Assembly (NCBI RefSeq): GCF_023008165.1
Contig: NZ_JAKQZA010000010.1
Location: 1 to 64,000, forward strand
Source: Kordiimonas laminariae
GTDB lineage: Bacteria > Pseudomonadota > Alphaproteobacteria > Sphingomonadales > Kordiimonadaceae
Length of the DNA stretch: 64,000 nt
Reading direction: 5' to 3'
Below the pieces are notes generated by a model, which was not told the origin of the DNA, did no database searches, and was given only the letters and a program-made list of their open reading frames with translations. Position numbers and translations under genes: made by a program. Position 1 is the first letter of the stretch. Each line of letters starts with the position of its first letter. This document shows positions 38,166-49,107 of the stretch, in pieces.

Positions 38166-39452
38166 TTAACGTTTATCAACTGGAACATAGTCACGCTTTG
38201 GAGCGCCAGTGAATAGCTGACGAGGGCGGCCAATCTTCTGTGTTGGGTCCTCAATCATTTCGTTCCACTGTGAAATCCAGCCAGATGTGCGCGCCAGAGC
38301 AAACAGCACAGTAAACATGCTGGTTGGGAAGCCCATAGCTTTCAGGATGATGCCTGAGTAGAAGTCTACATTCGGGTAAAGCTTCTTCTCAACGAAGTAT
38401 GGATCTTCAAGAGCGATTTTCTCAAGCTCCATAGCAACATCGAAGAGAGGATCATCAACGCCAAGTTCTTCAAGCACTTTGTGTGCTGTTTCACGCATTA
38501 CAGTTGCACGCGGGTCAAAGTTCTTATAAACGCGGTGACCAAAGCCCATTAGACGGAATGGGTCCGCTTTATCTTTCGCGCGGGCAATGAATTCAGGAAT
38601 ACGGTCTACTGTGCCGATTTCTTCAAGCATGTTCAGGCATGCTTCGTTAGCGCCACCGTGAGCAGGGCCCCATAGACATGCAATACCAGCAGCAATACAT
38701 GCGAACGGGTTCGCACCAGAGGAACCTGCTAGACGTACCGTAGATGTTGAAGCATTCTGTTCGTGGTCAGCATGCAGGATAAAGATAAGATCCATTGCTT
38801 TCTCAAGCGTTGGGCTCACTTTATATTCCGCAGCAGGAACGGAGAACATCATCTTCAGGAAGTTACCAGCGTATGAAAGATCATTCTCTGGGTAAACAAA
38901 TGGCTGACCAACAGAATATTTATAAGCCATTGCAGCAATTGTTGGGATTTTTGCAATTAAGCGGTAGCTGGCAACCATACGCTGATGAGGATCATCAATG
39001 TCAGTGCTGTCATGATAGAAAGCAGCAAGAGCACCAACAACACCAACCATAATAGCCATTGGGTGTGCGTCACGGCGGAAGCCGCTGAAGAAGCGGTGAA
39101 GCTGCTCGTGCACCATAGTGTGGTGTGTAATATCGTGCTCGAACTTTGCTTTTTCTTCTTTAGTCGGAAGCTCACCAAAGAGAAGCAGATAGCAAACTTC
39201 CATATAGTCGCTGTGTTCTGCTAGTTGCTCAATTGGATAACCACGGTACTGAAGCTCACCTTTGTTACCATCGATGTAGGTAATTTTAGATTCGCAGCTT
39301 GCCGTAGAGGTGAACCCCGGGTCAAAAGTAAACATGTCTGACTGAGCATACAGTTTACGGATATCAATGACCTTCGGACCCACTGACCCTTCCATAACCG
39401 GTAGATCAACGTCTAGCCCTTCGCCGGTTAGCTTGAGAGTGTCATTTGACAT
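38166..39452 (-). CDS. gltA: citrate synthase
   Basis: Citrate synthase condenses acetyl-CoA and oxaloacetate at the entry to the TCA cycle. The 428-residue protein is the hexameric type I form, with an N-terminal domain (about 1-65) before the core. The catalytic histidine region [14 protein letters not shown] and the conserved [16 protein letters not shown] and [11 protein letters not shown] are present. AAGGAG precedes the ATG on the minus strand. It follows gltX, a frequent alphaproteobacterial neighbour. Confidence 0.96.
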   Translation of the reverse strand: MSNDTLKLTGEGLDVDLPVMEGSVGPKVIDIRKLYAQSDMFTFDPGFTSTASCESKITYIDGNKGELQYRGYPIEQLAEHSDYMEVCYLLLFGELPTKEEKAKFEHDITHHTMVHEQLHRFFSGFRRDAHPMAIMVGVVGALAAFYHDSTDIDDPHQRMVASYRLIAKIPTIAAMAYKYSVGQPFVYPENDLSYAGNFLKMMFSVPAAEYKVSPTLEKAMDLIFILHADHEQNASTSTVRLAGSSGANPFACIAAGIACLWGPAHGGANEACLNMLEEIGTVDRIPEFIARAKDKADPFRLMGFGHRVYKNFDPRATVMRETAHKVLEELGVDDPLFDVAMELEKIALEDPYFVEKKLYPNVDFYSGIILKAMGFPTSMFTVLFALARTSGWISQWNEMIEDPTQKIGRPRQLFTGAPKRDYVPVDKR

Positions 39453-39503
39453 GGTCCTTACTCCTTCATAAAAATTAACAACTCGCCCGGAGGCAAATTG
39501 GGG

Positions 39504-40919
39504 TTACGCAGCAACCACATCGCGCAAACGCGCAACAGTTTCTTCCTGGCCCAAAATTTCCAGGGTTTCAGCAAGATCACCTGACTGTTTTCCTCCAGTC
39601 ACGGCAGCTCTTACAGGTTGCATTACTTTACCCAGTTTTAGTTCTTCTGCCTCAGCAAAAGAAACGATTGCAGCTTTGATATCATCAGCATTCCACTGTG
39701 ACACCTTCTCTAAAACAGGTGTTAGCGAGCCAAGCATTGGCACTGTGTCGCCAGAAAGTTGCTTCGCTGCTTTGTCTGTCAGACTTAGCGGACGAGTGTT
39801 ACAGAAAAGAGAAGCCCCTTCATGTAGGTCCGGTAGTCTTTTTGCTCTTTCTGCAAGGCTTGGGAGCGCTTTGGTTACGCGCTCAACTTCAGTTGCATCA
39901 AGGGCATGTCCCACTTGTTCTTCTAGGTCGGATTGCACATAAGGCAAGAGTTCTGACCCATTTAATTCTTTCATATAGTAGCTGTTCACAAAGTCCAACT
40001 TGTCAAAGTCGAAGCGAGAAGGGCTTTTGCCTACATTCTCAAGTGTAAACCACTCAATTGCTTTTGCAGTTGGGATGATTTCTTCGTCACCATGGCTCCA
40101 GCCAAGGCGCAGCAGATAATTACGCATCGCTTCTGGTAGGAAGCCCATCTCTTCATAACCTTCCACTCCCAGTGCACCATGCCGTTTTGACAGTTTCTTA
40201 CCGTCAGGGCCGTGGATAAGCGGAATATGAGCGTATGTAGGAATATCCCATTCCAGTGCTTTATAGATAGGGATCTGGCGGAATGCATTATTGAGATGAT
40301 CATCACCACGTACAACGTGGGTTACTCCCATATCATGGTCATCTACTACCACAGCCAACATATAGGTTGGCGTGCCGTCTGAACGCATGATAATCATGTC
40401 ATCTAGTTCCGCGTTCTGAACTTCTACGCGCCCTTGAACTTGATCATCAATGGCGTGAGAACCTTCGCGTGGCATCTTGATACGAATTGAATACGGTGTA
40501 TTCGCAGGCGCTTGATCTTGCTTTTCGCGCCACATGTCTCCACGGAAAGGTTTACCTTCAGCACGAGCAGCGTCGCGAAGCTCAGCTGTTTCTTCTGGTG
40601 AAGAGAAACATTTATATGCATGACCACTAGCGAGCATGGCTTCCGCAACTTCACGGTGGCGGTCGGCACGGTCAAACTGGCTGATGGCGTCGCCATCCCA
40701 GTCCAATCCCATCCATTTCATACCATTTAATATCGCTTCAATCGCTTCGTCTGTTGAACGTTTGCGGTCTGTATCTTCAATTCTTAGAAGAAATTTACCA
40801 TTATTCGCACGGGCAAGAAGCCAATTATATAGTGCAGTACGAGCACCACCGATGTGAAGAAAACCAGTCGGGGAGGGTGCGAAACGCGTTACAACAGTTT
40901 CGGGCATGTTTTTAGTCAC
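39504..40919 (-). CDS. gltX: glutamate--tRNA ligase
   Basis: GluRS charges tRNA-Glu, and in many alphaproteobacteria also tRNA-Gln with glutamate. The 471-residue class I synthetase has the HIGH-type motif HIGG at about 22-25 after RFAPSPTG and the KLSKRHG loop. The frame opens with GTG at 40919; an ATG four codons in (40907) is the alternative start and gives MPETVVTRFAPS. AGG lies 8 nt before the GTG. The two differ by only four residues. Confidence 0.95.
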   Translation of the reverse strand: MTKNMPETVVTRFAPSPTGFLHIGGARTALYNWLLARANNGKFLLRIEDTDRKRSTDEAIEAILNGMKWMGLDWDGDAISQFDRADRHREVAEAMLASGHAYKCFSSPEETAELRDAARAEGKPFRGDMWREKQDQAPANTPYSIRIKMPREGSHAIDDQVQGRVEVQNAELDDMIIMRSDGTPTYMLAVVVDDHDMGVTHVVRGDDHLNNAFRQIPIYKALEWDIPTYAHIPLIHGPDGKKLSKRHGALGVEGYEEMGFLPEAMRNYLLRLGWSHGDEEIIPTAKAIEWFTLENVGKSPSRFDFDKLDFVNSYYMKELNGSELLPYVQSDLEEQVGHALDATEVERVTKALPSLAERAKRLPDLHEGASLFCNTRPLSLTDKAAKQLSGDTVPMLGSLTPVLEKVSQWNADDIKAAIVSFAEAEELKLGKVMQPVRAAVTGGKQSGDLAETLEILGQEETVARLRDVVAA

Positions 40920-41130
40920 GCTCAGAGCCTAAACCTTTTTAAATTTACAAAATGTCAGCAGAAATACGGGGGAGCTGACGTCCAAGATTTGTGAGGCTTG
41001 TAACATATGTTTTTCCAGAACACAAATGTGCAGTGCAGCAAAATACGCCCAGATTTTGTTAAAAAGCTCGCATAAGATGTTTAATGCGTTATTAAAATGA
41101 ATAGCTTTTCTGTTTTTAGAGGCGGTTTTA

Positions 41131-43125
41131 TTGAACTTAAGCAGGTTTGAAACGTATGTGCACCCAGAATGGCGGCTAATTGTCGCTGCCATGATGCTTG
41201 GGGCAGCCTGTTACCTTCCTATTGGCGGCAATATTACGCAGTATCACGTTATCTTTATCGGCATTCTGGTTCTCGTGATGCAGCTCCTGAAGCAAATATA
41301 TCTAGCCGGGCTATTGCTGATTGTTATGTTGGGTTTGCTGAATAGCCAGGTAAACGTGGAACCTAGGCTTAATGATACCCTGATAAAAGATGGTAAGTTT
41401 TATAATCTTGTCGGCACTGCAATTCAGGTGGAAGAAAGGGTAGATAGTAGCCTTCGTCTTACTATAGAAAATGATAGCCCTCAATTTGTTGCAAGGGTCA
41501 CTATTCGGAATGGTAAAACTATCTCAATCAAACAGGGGCAGCGCCTAAAAATCTCGGCTATTTTATCGAGGCCAACAGGCCCGGCTGTTCCATACGGTTA
41601 TAATTTTTCCAGAGACGCCTTCTTTAAAGGGATTGATGCACAAGGCTTTGCTGTTTCTCCAGTGCAGATAGACGATACTATCAACGCGAAGTACAGTATA
41701 GATGCTTTCAGACAACAAACAGCCAAGTTACTCTATGAGAGTGTAGGAGGGCAAAATGGTGCTGTTGCTGCAGCACTTTTAGTAGGCGAGAAATCATATC
41801 TGTCTGAAGAGACTAAAGAGAATTTAAGGAAGGCAGGGTTGGCGCATTTGCTTGCAATCTCTGGCTTACATATAGGCCTAGTTGCAGCTATTGGTTTCTT
41901 TGTTTTTGAGTATATTTTTGCCCTTATTCCGGCATTGGCTTTTCGTGTTATGCCTCGGAAGCTTGCGGTGCTTCCTACCTTCCTGCTTGTTGTTATATAT
42001 CTAATGATAAGCGGTGCGAGTGTTGCCACCATTCGTGCTGTCATCATGATATCGGTGGCAATGATGGCATTATTAACTGATCGCCGCGTAATTTCACTGA
42101 GAAGTGTGGCCATAGCTGCAATAGTCATCCTGCTTATCTGGCCAGAGAATATAGTTAGTATCAGTTTTCAACTTTCTTTTGCAGCAACTGCTTCGCTGGT
42201 TGCCTTTTACGAATGGTTTTCCCGTTCTGAACTTTGGCGAAGATGGCAAAGCCAACAGAATTTATGGCGAAAGCTTCTTACGGCTGTCTTTGCCGTAATG
42301 CTAACAAGTCTGATTTCCCAGATGGGTATTTTACCATTTGCCTTGTATCATTTTCAGGAAATCTCAGTAATTGCGCTAATATCTAATGTGCTTGTCTTGC
42401 CACTTGTTTCATTTCTTGTAATGCCACTATTGCTGTGTGTCTTGGTGGGGTGGACGCTGTTTGGAATAATGGCGTTTACCATTCCGCTTGGTCTATCTAT
42501 TGGGGTTATTCGCGATATCGCTGCATGGTCTGCTTCTTTTAGTTGGGCTACAGCACAAACCTATCAGCTTACAGATATAGGGTTCGTAATCTTAACTTTG
42601 ATTTTTATGGGAATGCTTTTAGTGAGAGAACCTAGAGTATTTTTCGCTTTGCTCATTGTAGTGCCTGGCGTCTTTTTACTCAGTTTTCGCAAACCTGTAG
42701 ATATACTTATAGATAGAAACGCCAGTTTTATTGCCGTACACGATAATGATAAGATGGCTATTTCGTCTAAATATAGAGATAATTTCAGAAACAAGATTTG
42801 GTTGAAATATTGGGCCACATCTAAAGATGATATCGTTCAATTAAAACGTAGCTGTGATCAAGATGCATGCCTTTATGAGCTTAAAGGTGATAGGTACTTG
42901 GGTATTATAAAGATGATTGATGCAGTTAGACCAGTTTGCAATATTGCCGATATCATCATAATACCAACTAAATACAAAAGGCTTTGTAGAACAAGTGCAT
43001 TAATTATAACCAATACCGACTTACAAAAAAGAGGCCCGTTGGGCCTCTCTTATCGAGAAAATTCAACAACTCCCGTTATGAAATGGAGCGTATCCGAACA
43101 TCAAACCAAGCCTTGGAAAGAATGA
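41131..43125 (+). CDS. comEC: ComEC/Rec2-family competence membrane protein
   Basis: ComEC forms the inner-membrane channel for single-stranded DNA in transformation; many carriers are not known to be competent. The 664-residue protein has N-terminal helices, a DUF4131-like beta domain (about 85-170), and the Competence domain with the signature AISGLHIG near residue 250 and about ten helices. The C-terminal 150 residues lack a metallo-beta-lactamase motif and instead hold a small domain with paired cysteines (CDQDAC and a later pair). The start is a TTG at 41131 behind AGAGG (41118-41122). Its stop abuts that of lexA with no base between. Confidence 0.9.
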   Translation: MNLSRFETYVHPEWRLIVAAMMLGAACYLPIGGNITQYHVIFIGILVLVMQLLKQIYLAGLLLIVMLGLLNSQVNVEPRLNDTLIKDGKFYNLVGTAIQVEERVDSSLRLTIENDSPQFVARVTIRNGKTISIKQGQRLKISAILSRPTGPAVPYGYNFSRDAFFKGIDAQGFAVSPVQIDDTINAKYSIDAFRQQTAKLLYESVGGQNGAVAAALLVGEKSYLSEETKENLRKAGLAHLLAISGLHIGLVAAIGFFVFEYIFALIPALAFRVMPRKLAVLPTFLLVVIYLMISGASVATIRAVIMISVAMMALLTDRRVISLRSVAIAAIVILLIWPENIVSISFQLSFAATASLVAFYEWFSRSELWRRWQSQQNLWRKLLTAVFAVMLTSLISQMGILPFALYHFQEISVIALISNVLVLPLVSFLVMPLLLCVLVGWTLFGIMAFTIPLGLSIGVIRDIAAWSASFSWATAQTYQLTDIGFVILTLIFMGMLLVREPRVFFALLIVVPGVFLLSFRKPVDILIDRNASFIAVHDNDKMAISSKYRDNFRNKIWLKYWATSKDDIVQLKRSCDQDACLYELKGDRYLGIIKMIDAVRPVCNIADIIIIPTKYKRLCRTSALIITNTDLQKRGPLGLSYRENSTTPVMKWSVSEHQTKPWKE

Positions 43126-43797
43126 TTAATGATACTGTCGCATCAGGCTGACAAGTCTGCCTTGAACCTGTACGCGATCTGCTGAATATACTTGGGTCTC
43201 ATAATCACGGTTCGCAGGAATAAGAGCTACATCCCTGCCTTGTCGTTGAATGGTTTTAAGTGTTGCTTCTTCGCGATCAACAAGAGCTACAACCACTTCG
43301 CCATCACGGGCTGTATCGGCACTTTCAATAATAATAGTATCACCATCCATAATGCCCATCTCAATCATAGAATCACCAGATACTTCAAGTGCATAGCAAT
43401 TGCCACGGCCAATCATGCCTGCAGGCACGGAAACAAAGCTATCCTGATTTTCAAGCGCTTCAATAGGGGTACCAGCAGCAATGCGGCCATGCATTGGAAT
43501 ATCAAGGGTTTCAGGCTCTGATGGTGCAGGGGGCGCTTTACCAAAATTACCCGCCACTACATTAGAAGGCGTCTCTTGCTGGCCTTCTGGCATCTTGAGA
43601 ATTTCAAGTGCACGAGCTCGGTTTGCCATACGGCGAATGAAGCCTCGTTCTTCAAGAGCGTTAATCAAACGGTGAACACCGGATTTGGATTTAAGGCCAA
43701 GCGCGTCTTTCATTTCATCAAAGGACGGAGAAACGCCTGCCTCTGCGAGTTTGTCCGAAATAAAGAGCAAAAGCTGATGCTGTTTTGCTGTAAGCAT
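43126..43797 (-). CDS. lexA: SOS response repressor LexA
   Basis: LexA represses DNA-damage genes and cleaves itself when RecA is activated. The 223-residue protein has an N-terminal winged helix (1-65), the Ala108-Gly109 cleavage site (GRIAAGTP), catalytic Ser143 (GDSMIE) and Lys181 (ATLKTI). GGAG precedes the ATG. A GTTC-N7-GTTC operator lies 32 bp upstream, so it regulates itself. It is convergent with comEC without a spacer. Confidence 0.97.
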   Translation of the reverse strand: MLTAKQHQLLLFISDKLAEAGVSPSFDEMKDALGLKSKSGVHRLINALEERGFIRRMANRARALEILKMPEGQQETPSNVVAGNFGKAPPAPSEPETLDIPMHGRIAAGTPIEALENQDSFVSVPAGMIGRGNCYALEVSGDSMIEMGIMDGDTIIIESADTARDGEVVVALVDREEATLKTIQRQGRDVALIPANRDYETQVYSADRVQVQGRLVSLMRQYH

Positions 43798-43828
43798 GCT
43801 TGGTCTCCAACCATTTTGTTTTCTATAT

Positions 43829-43843
43829 GTTCTCTTTTAGTTC
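43829..43843 (-). promoter_or_regulatory. alphaproteobacterial SOS box of lexA
   Basis: The + strand reads GTTC (43829-43832), seven bases, then GTTC (43840-43843), the direct-repeat operator known for alphaproteobacterial LexA. It lies 32 bp upstream of the lexA ATG in the 75-nt gap after moeA, so LexA probably controls its own gene here. The match is exact at all eight defined bases. Confidence 0.85.
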
Positions 43844-43872
43844 ACCTTTTGGTTGGCGTCAAGAACATTAGA

Positions 43873-45066
43873 TTAAAACGGCAGGAAGGGGACCAATTCA
43901 CCAGCTTTAACGGCATCGGCATTTGGAGCCCGCACAATAAGGCCATCGGAGTTAGCTAGAACGCTGGTGTGCCCACTATCCTGAGATACTGCGGGGTCAA
44001 CATGCCTGTCACCAGCTTCACCAATTAAACGAGCACGCATATAGTCTTGACGTGTACCACTAGCCGGTAGGTCTGTTGCCACTGGTAACATTACACCAGT
44101 TGGAAGGGGAGCAGGACGCCCCATCAAACGGTCAATAAGTGGGCGCAGATAGAGATAAGCGCATACAAAAGCAGATACAGGGTTTCCGGGCAGGCCCAAA
44201 ACATGCTGCTTACCATTCTTGCCGTAAATAAGTGGCTTGCCTGGGCGCATTGCTACCTTCCAGAAATCAAGTGCCATGCCTTCTTCCGCGAGAGCTTGTT
44301 GCATGAAATCACGGTCACCAACAGAGGCCCCTCCAATAGTCACCAGTACATCTGCCTTCTTACCTTTTTGAAGAGCGGCCTTTAGGCTTTCGATGCTGTC
44401 ACCAGCATGGCCTAAATCTAGCACTTCAGCGCCGATATCTTTTATAAAGGCATTCAGCTGCGGTGAGATACTGTTCACTGTTTGATAATCTTCAAACTTA
44501 TGAGTATCTGGGCTGGCTAGTTCGTCACCTGTCGCAAGGATAGCGACGGTTGGAGCTTTATAAACCATAAGGGAACCATGTCCTGCACTCGCCGCAAGGC
44601 CAATACTCTTTGGTGTCATAAAGGTGCCAGCTTCAAGTACAATCTGTCCTTCAGAAAAGTCATATCCTTTCATGCGGATATGCTTGCCAACATTAGGGCT
44701 ATCATCGGTGAATATGCCACCTTCTGCAGGGCCTGTGTTTTCCTGAATAACTACTTGGTCAGCACCGGCTGGAACAGGCGCACCAGTAAATATACGAACA
44801 GTTTCACCTTTTCTTACGGTGCCTTTGAAAGGCTCCCCAGCGGCGCTTGTGCCTGCAAGTTTGAACGTAACCTCAGAACCGGTGAGGTCGCTGCTGTTTA
44901 CAGCATAACCATCCATTGCAGATACATCGGATGCTGGCTGAGAACGGCGTGCTTTAATTGCCCCGACAAGAACTCGGCCAGAAGCATCCTGAAGGCTTAC
45001 TTTTTCTGTCGTCAACAAATCAGCAGATGTGACGATGCGTGTGAATGCTTCTTCAACAGAGATCAT
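43873..45066 (-). CDS. moeA: molybdopterin molybdenumtransferase MoeA
   Basis: MoeA inserts molybdate into adenylylated molybdopterin. The 397-residue protein has SAMDGYAV near residue 50, [17 protein letters not shown], the MoCF-like [10 protein letters not shown] and the [10 protein letters not shown] motif. The four domains are complete. Its start overlaps the moaC stop by 4 nt. The link of moaC-moeA with trpC and lexA is a conserved alphaproteobacterial order. Confidence 0.96.
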   Translation of the reverse strand: MISVEEAFTRIVTSADLLTTEKVSLQDASGRVLVGAIKARRSQPASDVSAMDGYAVNSSDLTGSEVTFKLAGTSAAGEPFKGTVRKGETVRIFTGAPVPAGADQVVIQENTGPAEGGIFTDDSPNVGKHIRMKGYDFSEGQIVLEAGTFMTPKSIGLAASAGHGSLMVYKAPTVAILATGDELASPDTHKFEDYQTVNSISPQLNAFIKDIGAEVLDLGHAGDSIESLKAALQKGKKADVLVTIGGASVGDRDFMQQALAEEGMALDFWKVAMRPGKPLIYGKNGKQHVLGLPGNPVSAFVCAYLYLRPLIDRLMGRPAPLPTGVMLPVATDLPASGTRQDYMRARLIGEAGDRHVDPAVSQDSGHTSVLANSDGLIVRAPNADAVKAGELVPFLPF

Positions 45067-45539
45067 ACCTCAGCCTCATATTTTCCTGATTTGCCACCTT
45101 CCTTTAGAAGAAGGCGGGTGCCGCTAATAACCATAGCTTTATCAACCGCTTTAGCCATATCATAAAGGGTAAGGGCAGCCACGCTTGAAGCGGTCAAAGC
45201 TTCCATTTCAACGCCGGTCTGTCCTGATACTTTCACACGGCTTTCTATGCGAATTTGTGTATCGCCAACAGGTTCTATCTCAACCTTCACACTCGTGATG
45301 GGAAGAGGGTGGCAGAGTGGGATGAGGTCACTGGTTTTCTTGGCAGCCATAATACCAGCAAGACGAACAGCAGCGATAACATCACCTTTGGGGAGGTCGC
45401 CACCCAAGATCAGCTTTTGGGTTTCTGCTTCCATAGTGACAAAGGTTTCAGCGATGGCAATACGGGAAGTAACAGTTTTCTCACCCACATCAACCATGTG
45501 GGCGGCGCCTTTTTCATCAATATGAGTTAACCTGCTCAT
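45063..45539 (-). CDS. moaC: cyclic pyranopterin monophosphate synthase MoaC
   Basis: MoaC makes cyclic pyranopterin phosphate, the first step specific to molybdenum cofactor. The 158-residue protein has the family N terminus ([15 protein letters not shown]), LIPLCHPL and GVEMEALTA. It overlaps trpC and moeA by 4 nt on each side, so the three are translationally coupled. Confidence 0.96.
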   Translation of the reverse strand: MSRLTHIDEKGAAHMVDVGEKTVTSRIAIAETFVTMEAETQKLILGGDLPKGDVIAAVRLAGIMAAKKTSDLIPLCHPLPITSVKVEIEPVGDTQIRIESRVKVSGQTGVEMEALTASSVAALTLYDMAKAVDKAMVISGTRLLLKEGGKSGKYEAEV

Positions 45540-46336
45540 GCTGCACCTTTCTGGAGGTTTCTTACTGCAGCACCAACATCATCTTGGCGCATAAAGGTTT
45601 CGCCGATAAGGAAGGTGGATGCACCTACGGCATCACACTGCGCTAGATCTTCAGTTGTACGAAGGCCTGACTCCGCTACAGCAATGCGGTCAGTCGCGTA
45701 TTTAGGCGCTAAAGATAGCGTATTATCAAGCGACACTTCCATGGTTTTAAGGTTGCGATTGTTCACACCAATAAGTTTTGATTTTAACTTAAGGGCGCGA
45801 TCAAGTTCTTCCTGGTTATGTACCTCTATAAGGGCATCCATACCCCATTCGTGTGCAGCTGTTTCCATTTCGGCAGCGAGGGTATCATCAAGCGCGGCCA
45901 TAATAATGAGGATACAGTCTGCTCCGAGGGCGCGTGCTTCAGGAACCTGATATAGATCAACCATAAAATCCTTGCGAAGTGCAGGGATACTTACGGCGTT
46001 TCTGGCTTGAACCAGATATTGATCATCACCTTGGAAGTAAGGGATATCTGTAAGGACAGACAAACAAGCAGCACCACCTTCTTCATAAGCTTTTGCAAGT
46101 GTTGCCGGATCAAAATCATTAGGGCGGATAAGGCCTTTGGAAGGACTTGCTTTTTTGATTTCACAAATAAAACCGTATTCGCCAGCTGTTTTCTTGGCCT
46201 CTAGTGCATTGATAAAACCGCGTGGCGCAGAAGCTTCTTTTGCACGTGTTTCTTGCTCAGCTAAGCTTAGTTTAGATTTAACCGAAGCAACATGCTCGCG
46301 TTTACGGTCACAAATTTCTGCGAGAATATCAGCCAT
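45536..46336 (-). CDS. trpC: indole-3-glycerol phosphate synthase
   Basis: TrpC closes the indole ring in tryptophan synthesis. The 266-residue TIM barrel starts [16 protein letters not shown] and has [40 protein letters not shown] and AESGL, giving the usual catalytic Lys and Glu residues. GAGG lies 7 nt before the ATG at 46336; the frame remains open upstream into trpD, but that extension is not family sequence. It overlaps trpD by 8 nt and moaC by 4 nt. Confidence 0.96.
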   Translation of the reverse strand: MADILAEICDRKREHVASVKSKLSLAEQETRAKEASAPRGFINALEAKKTAGEYGFICEIKKASPSKGLIRPNDFDPATLAKAYEEGGAACLSVLTDIPYFQGDDQYLVQARNAVSIPALRKDFMVDLYQVPEARALGADCILIIMAALDDTLAAEMETAAHEWGMDALIEVHNQEELDRALKLKSKLIGVNNRNLKTMEVSLDNTLSLAPKYATDRIAVAESGLRTTEDLAQCDAVGASTFLIGETFMRQDDVGAAVRNLQKGAA

Positions 46337-47366
46337 TATTGTCCTCTGGGCGGAATTTATTAGTGTAGGCAACCCACTGTTCAAGGGTTTGTAAGGCTTT
46401 ACCTGAATCAACTGCATTAGCGGCGAGTTTTAAGCCCAAGGCAAAATCAGGCGCGACATCAGATACAACAAGTGCAGCGGCGGTGTTCATCAACACAATG
46501 TCCCGGTACGCTGATTTCTGGCCTGCAAGCAAATCTTTGATCGCTGCAGCGTTTACATCAGCGTCGCCGCCTTTCAGGTCTTCAATTGAAGCTGTTTCCA
46601 AACCATAATCATTTGGGTGGATGTCAAATTCAGTAATTACACCCCCTTTAAGCTCAGCTACTGATGTGGTTGTTGTGTTAGTGATTTCATCAAGGCCATC
46701 ATGACCGTGAACCACCCAAACATGTTCGCTTCCAAGTTTTAATAGTACTTCAGCCATCGGGCGTAACCACTTGCGGTCAAATACACCAAGTACCTGGCGT
46801 TTCGTTTGCGCTGGGTTCGCAAGCGGGCCGAGAAGATTAAAGATTGTTCTTAGCTGTAATGAACCACGAGCAGGTGCCACATGTCGCATTGCCTTGTGAT
46901 GGGCAGGGGCAAACATGAAGGCATAGTTATTTTCTTCAAGGCTTTGCTCATTAGCTGCTTTATCAAGTTCCAGATAAGCACCGAATGACATGAGAACATC
47001 AGCTGAACCGGACTTTGAAGAAACTGAACGGTTCCCGTGCTTCGCAACGATAGCGCCCGCCGCAGCTGCAACAAACGCGGAAGCGGTTGAGATATTATAG
47101 GTACCGTGGCCGTCACCACCGGTGCCGCATGTATCAACGGATAATAGAGGAGCCTCCAGCTTTTCAGCTTTGGCTCTGAGCACTTTTGCTCCGCCAACGA
47201 TTTCGTCTACGGTCTCGCCGCGCACACGTAGAGCCATAATGAAAGCAGCCATTTGTGCAAGGTCGGCGTTGCCAGACATGATTGTATCGAATGCTGCCGT
47301 ACTTTCTTCTACTGATAACCTGTGGCCATCAGCGAGTTGAGCAAGTATGGGACGAAGATCTGCCAT
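46329..47366 (-). CDS. trpD: anthranilate phosphoribosyltransferase
   Basis: TrpD joins anthranilate to PRPP. The 345-residue protein has [16 protein letters not shown] (PRPP loop), [16 protein letters not shown] and [16 protein letters not shown]. The ATG at 47366 is preferred over an upstream in-frame TTG at 47375 that would overlap trpG; GAGG precedes it. It is a separate protein from TrpG, not the fused form of E. coli. Confidence 0.96.
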   Translation of the reverse strand: MADLRPILAQLADGHRLSVEESTAAFDTIMSGNADLAQMAAFIMALRVRGETVDEIVGGAKVLRAKAEKLEAPLLSVDTCGTGGDGHGTYNISTASAFVAAAAGAIVAKHGNRSVSSKSGSADVLMSFGAYLELDKAANEQSLEENNYAFMFAPAHHKAMRHVAPARGSLQLRTIFNLLGPLANPAQTKRQVLGVFDRKWLRPMAEVLLKLGSEHVWVVHGHDGLDEITNTTTTSVAELKGGVITEFDIHPNDYGLETASIEDLKGGDADVNAAAIKDLLAGQKSAYRDIVLMNTAAALVVSDVAPDFALGLKLAANAVDSGKALQTLEQWVAYTNKFRPEDNNG

Positions 47367-47371
47367 AAGGA

Positions 47372-47950
47372 TCAAGCCTCTGCTTTACAGATATCAAGGA
47401 AGTTCTTGAGTAGTGTATGCCCGTGTTCAGACGCTATACTTTCCGGGTGGAACTGTACACCGTGAAGAGAATATTCTTTGTGCTGAAGCCCCATAATCAA
47501 ACCATCTTCAGTTTCGGCAGTGATTTGAAGGCAATCTGGAAGCGTTTCTCTTTCTACAAGTAGGGAGTGATAGCGTGTTGCAGTGTAAGGAGATGGGATA
47601 TCCTTGAAGATGCCTGTGCCGTCATGAGAAATAGGGCTTGTTTTGCCGTGCATAACATAAGGAGCGCGTTTCACTTCGCCTCCAAAAATCTGTCCAAGCG
47701 ATTGATGACCAAGGCAGACCCCTAACAGTGGAGTTTTGCCTTTAACAGCATCAATCAAGGCCATGCATATACCTGCTTCATTCGGTGTGCATGGACCTGG
47801 GCTGAGGATGATGCCTTCTGGCTCTTTCTCCAGAACTTCTTCAACGGTGATCTGATCATTACGGTGCACTTCAATTTCAGCACCAAGATCGGTTAGATAA
47901 TGATACAAATTGTAAGTAAAGCTGTCGTAATTATCGATCAAGATATACAT
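47372..47950 (-). CDS. trpG: anthranilate synthase glutaminase component
   Basis: TrpG supplies ammonia from glutamine to TrpE. The 192-residue class I amidotransferase starts [15 protein letters not shown] and has SPGPCTP, the catalytic cysteine in LGVCLGHQ, and the His-Glu pair in VQFHPES. An ATG at 47971 would add seven residues, but neither start has a clear ribosome site, and the shorter form fits the family. It is the first gene of trpGDC-moaC-moeA. Its partner trpE lies beyond an opposing gene. Confidence 0.95.
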   Translation of the reverse strand: MYILIDNYDSFTYNLYHYLTDLGAEIEVHRNDQITVEEVLEKEPEGIILSPGPCTPNEAGICMALIDAVKGKTPLLGVCLGHQSLGQIFGGEVKRAPYVMHGKTSPISHDGTGIFKDIPSPYTATRYHSLLVERETLPDCLQITAETEDGLIMGLQHKEYSLHGVQFHPESIASEHGHTLLKNFLDICKAEA

Positions 47951-48063
47951 TGGGATAGTCCGCTGATTCATAACAAAGTTTGGACAATGCTTTTTTCATC
48001 TGGAAAGTCAATGCCAGAGAACACTATAAGGCATAAAAATACTAAACAAAGAAGTGAGTTTCC

Positions 48064-49107
48064 GTGAAGTTGCAGAGTTTTTCATATATAGCCAAAATTA
48101 CTTCTGTTTTCACGGATACAGAAAAACGCAGAAAACTTGGCATGATTGCTGGTTTTTTTTATGCCTGTGTAGTGCTAGCTATTGTTTATGCGATGGTTGA
48201 CATCCTTCAAAATGGGCAAGAGGCCGTTGAAATTGAAGAAAAGGTTGCTCAACCAATTATAGAGCAAGCCAGCAGCTCCATTCAAATTACAGTCCCATCG
48301 TTACCTGAGGTTAAACCTGAACAAGGTTTGCCAGAGACACGGGAGGTGCCCTCAAAATCTGCCTGGCGGCAGAATGCGGCAGTTTGGACAGAGACCAATT
48401 TACCCAAAATTGCCATTGTTATTGATGATTTGGGCCTAGATGAAGAAGCCAGCATAAAACTTGCTGAACTTAAAGGACCTCTAACCCTTGCTTATTTGCC
48501 GTATGCAGAAGGATTAAAATGGCAAACGGAAGCGGTTAGAAAGGCAGGGCATGAGCTTATGGTGCACCTACCTATGCAGCCTCATAATGCAGCCGCTGAT
48601 CCGGGCCCAAACGCCCTGATTGATGGTTTGGTATTACAGGAATTTGAACGTCGAATAGATTGGAATTTGCATCAATTCGAAGGATTTGTTGGTGTAAATA
48701 ATCATATGGGCAGTAAGCTTACTGAAGATCCGGCTCTCATGGTTCGCGTTATGGCGCATCTTCAAAATGGTGGTTGGGTGTTTTTAGATAGCCTCACATC
48801 ACCAAAAACAGTAGCAGAAAGAGCTGCAAAAGCGAGTGGCGTACCTACGATTGCCCGTGATGTTTTCCTGGATAACGATAGAGATGAACAGTTAATCTGG
48901 GAACAGATGCTGAGAGCTGAACGTATCGCTAAACATAGAGGATATGCTGTGGTTATTGGTCATCCATATCCTGAAACCATGGCTGTATTAAAACGGTGGA
49001 CGGCAGATATTGAACAGCGAGGAATTGCGCTGGTGCCAGTCAGCCAGTTGATAGCTGAAAAAGAAGGTGTCGCGCATCTAGCGGACACCTCCACAAAATT
49101 TAATTAG
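48064..49107 (+). CDS. divergent polysaccharide deacetylase family protein
   Basis: The 347-residue protein has an N-terminal anchor helix (about 28-46), a linker rich in Glu, Pro and Val, and a C-terminal NodB-like domain of the divergent type (DUF610/YibQ). Motifs are IAIVIDDLGLD with Asp121-Asp122, MVHLPMQP, NNHMGSKLT and IGHPYPET. It is probably a periplasmic, membrane-tethered hydrolase; the substrate of the family is not established. The start is a GTG at 48064. It is divergent from trpG (113-nt gap) and convergent with trpE (9-nt gap), with a 7-bp hairpin at 49065-49090 inside its 3' end. Confidence 0.87.
   Translation: MKLQSFSYIAKITSVFTDTEKRRKLGMIAGFFYACVVLAIVYAMVDILQNGQEAVEIEEKVAQPIIEQASSSIQITVPSLPEVKPEQGLPETREVPSKSAWRQNAAVWTETNLPKIAIVIDDLGLDEEASIKLAELKGPLTLAYLPYAEGLKWQTEAVRKAGHELMVHLPMQPHNAAADPGPNALIDGLVLQEFERRIDWNLHQFEGFVGVNNHMGSKLTEDPALMVRVMAHLQNGGWVFLDSLTSPKTVAERAAKASGVPTIARDVFLDNDRDEQLIWEQMLRAERIAKHRGYAVVIGHPYPETMAVLKRWTADIEQRGIALVPVSQLIAEKEGVAHLADTSTKFN

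Noticed and set aside
47951-48063. trp attenuator or leader peptide ahead of trpG
   Set aside because: There is no short open frame with tandem Trp codons and no terminator-antiterminator pair in the spacer.
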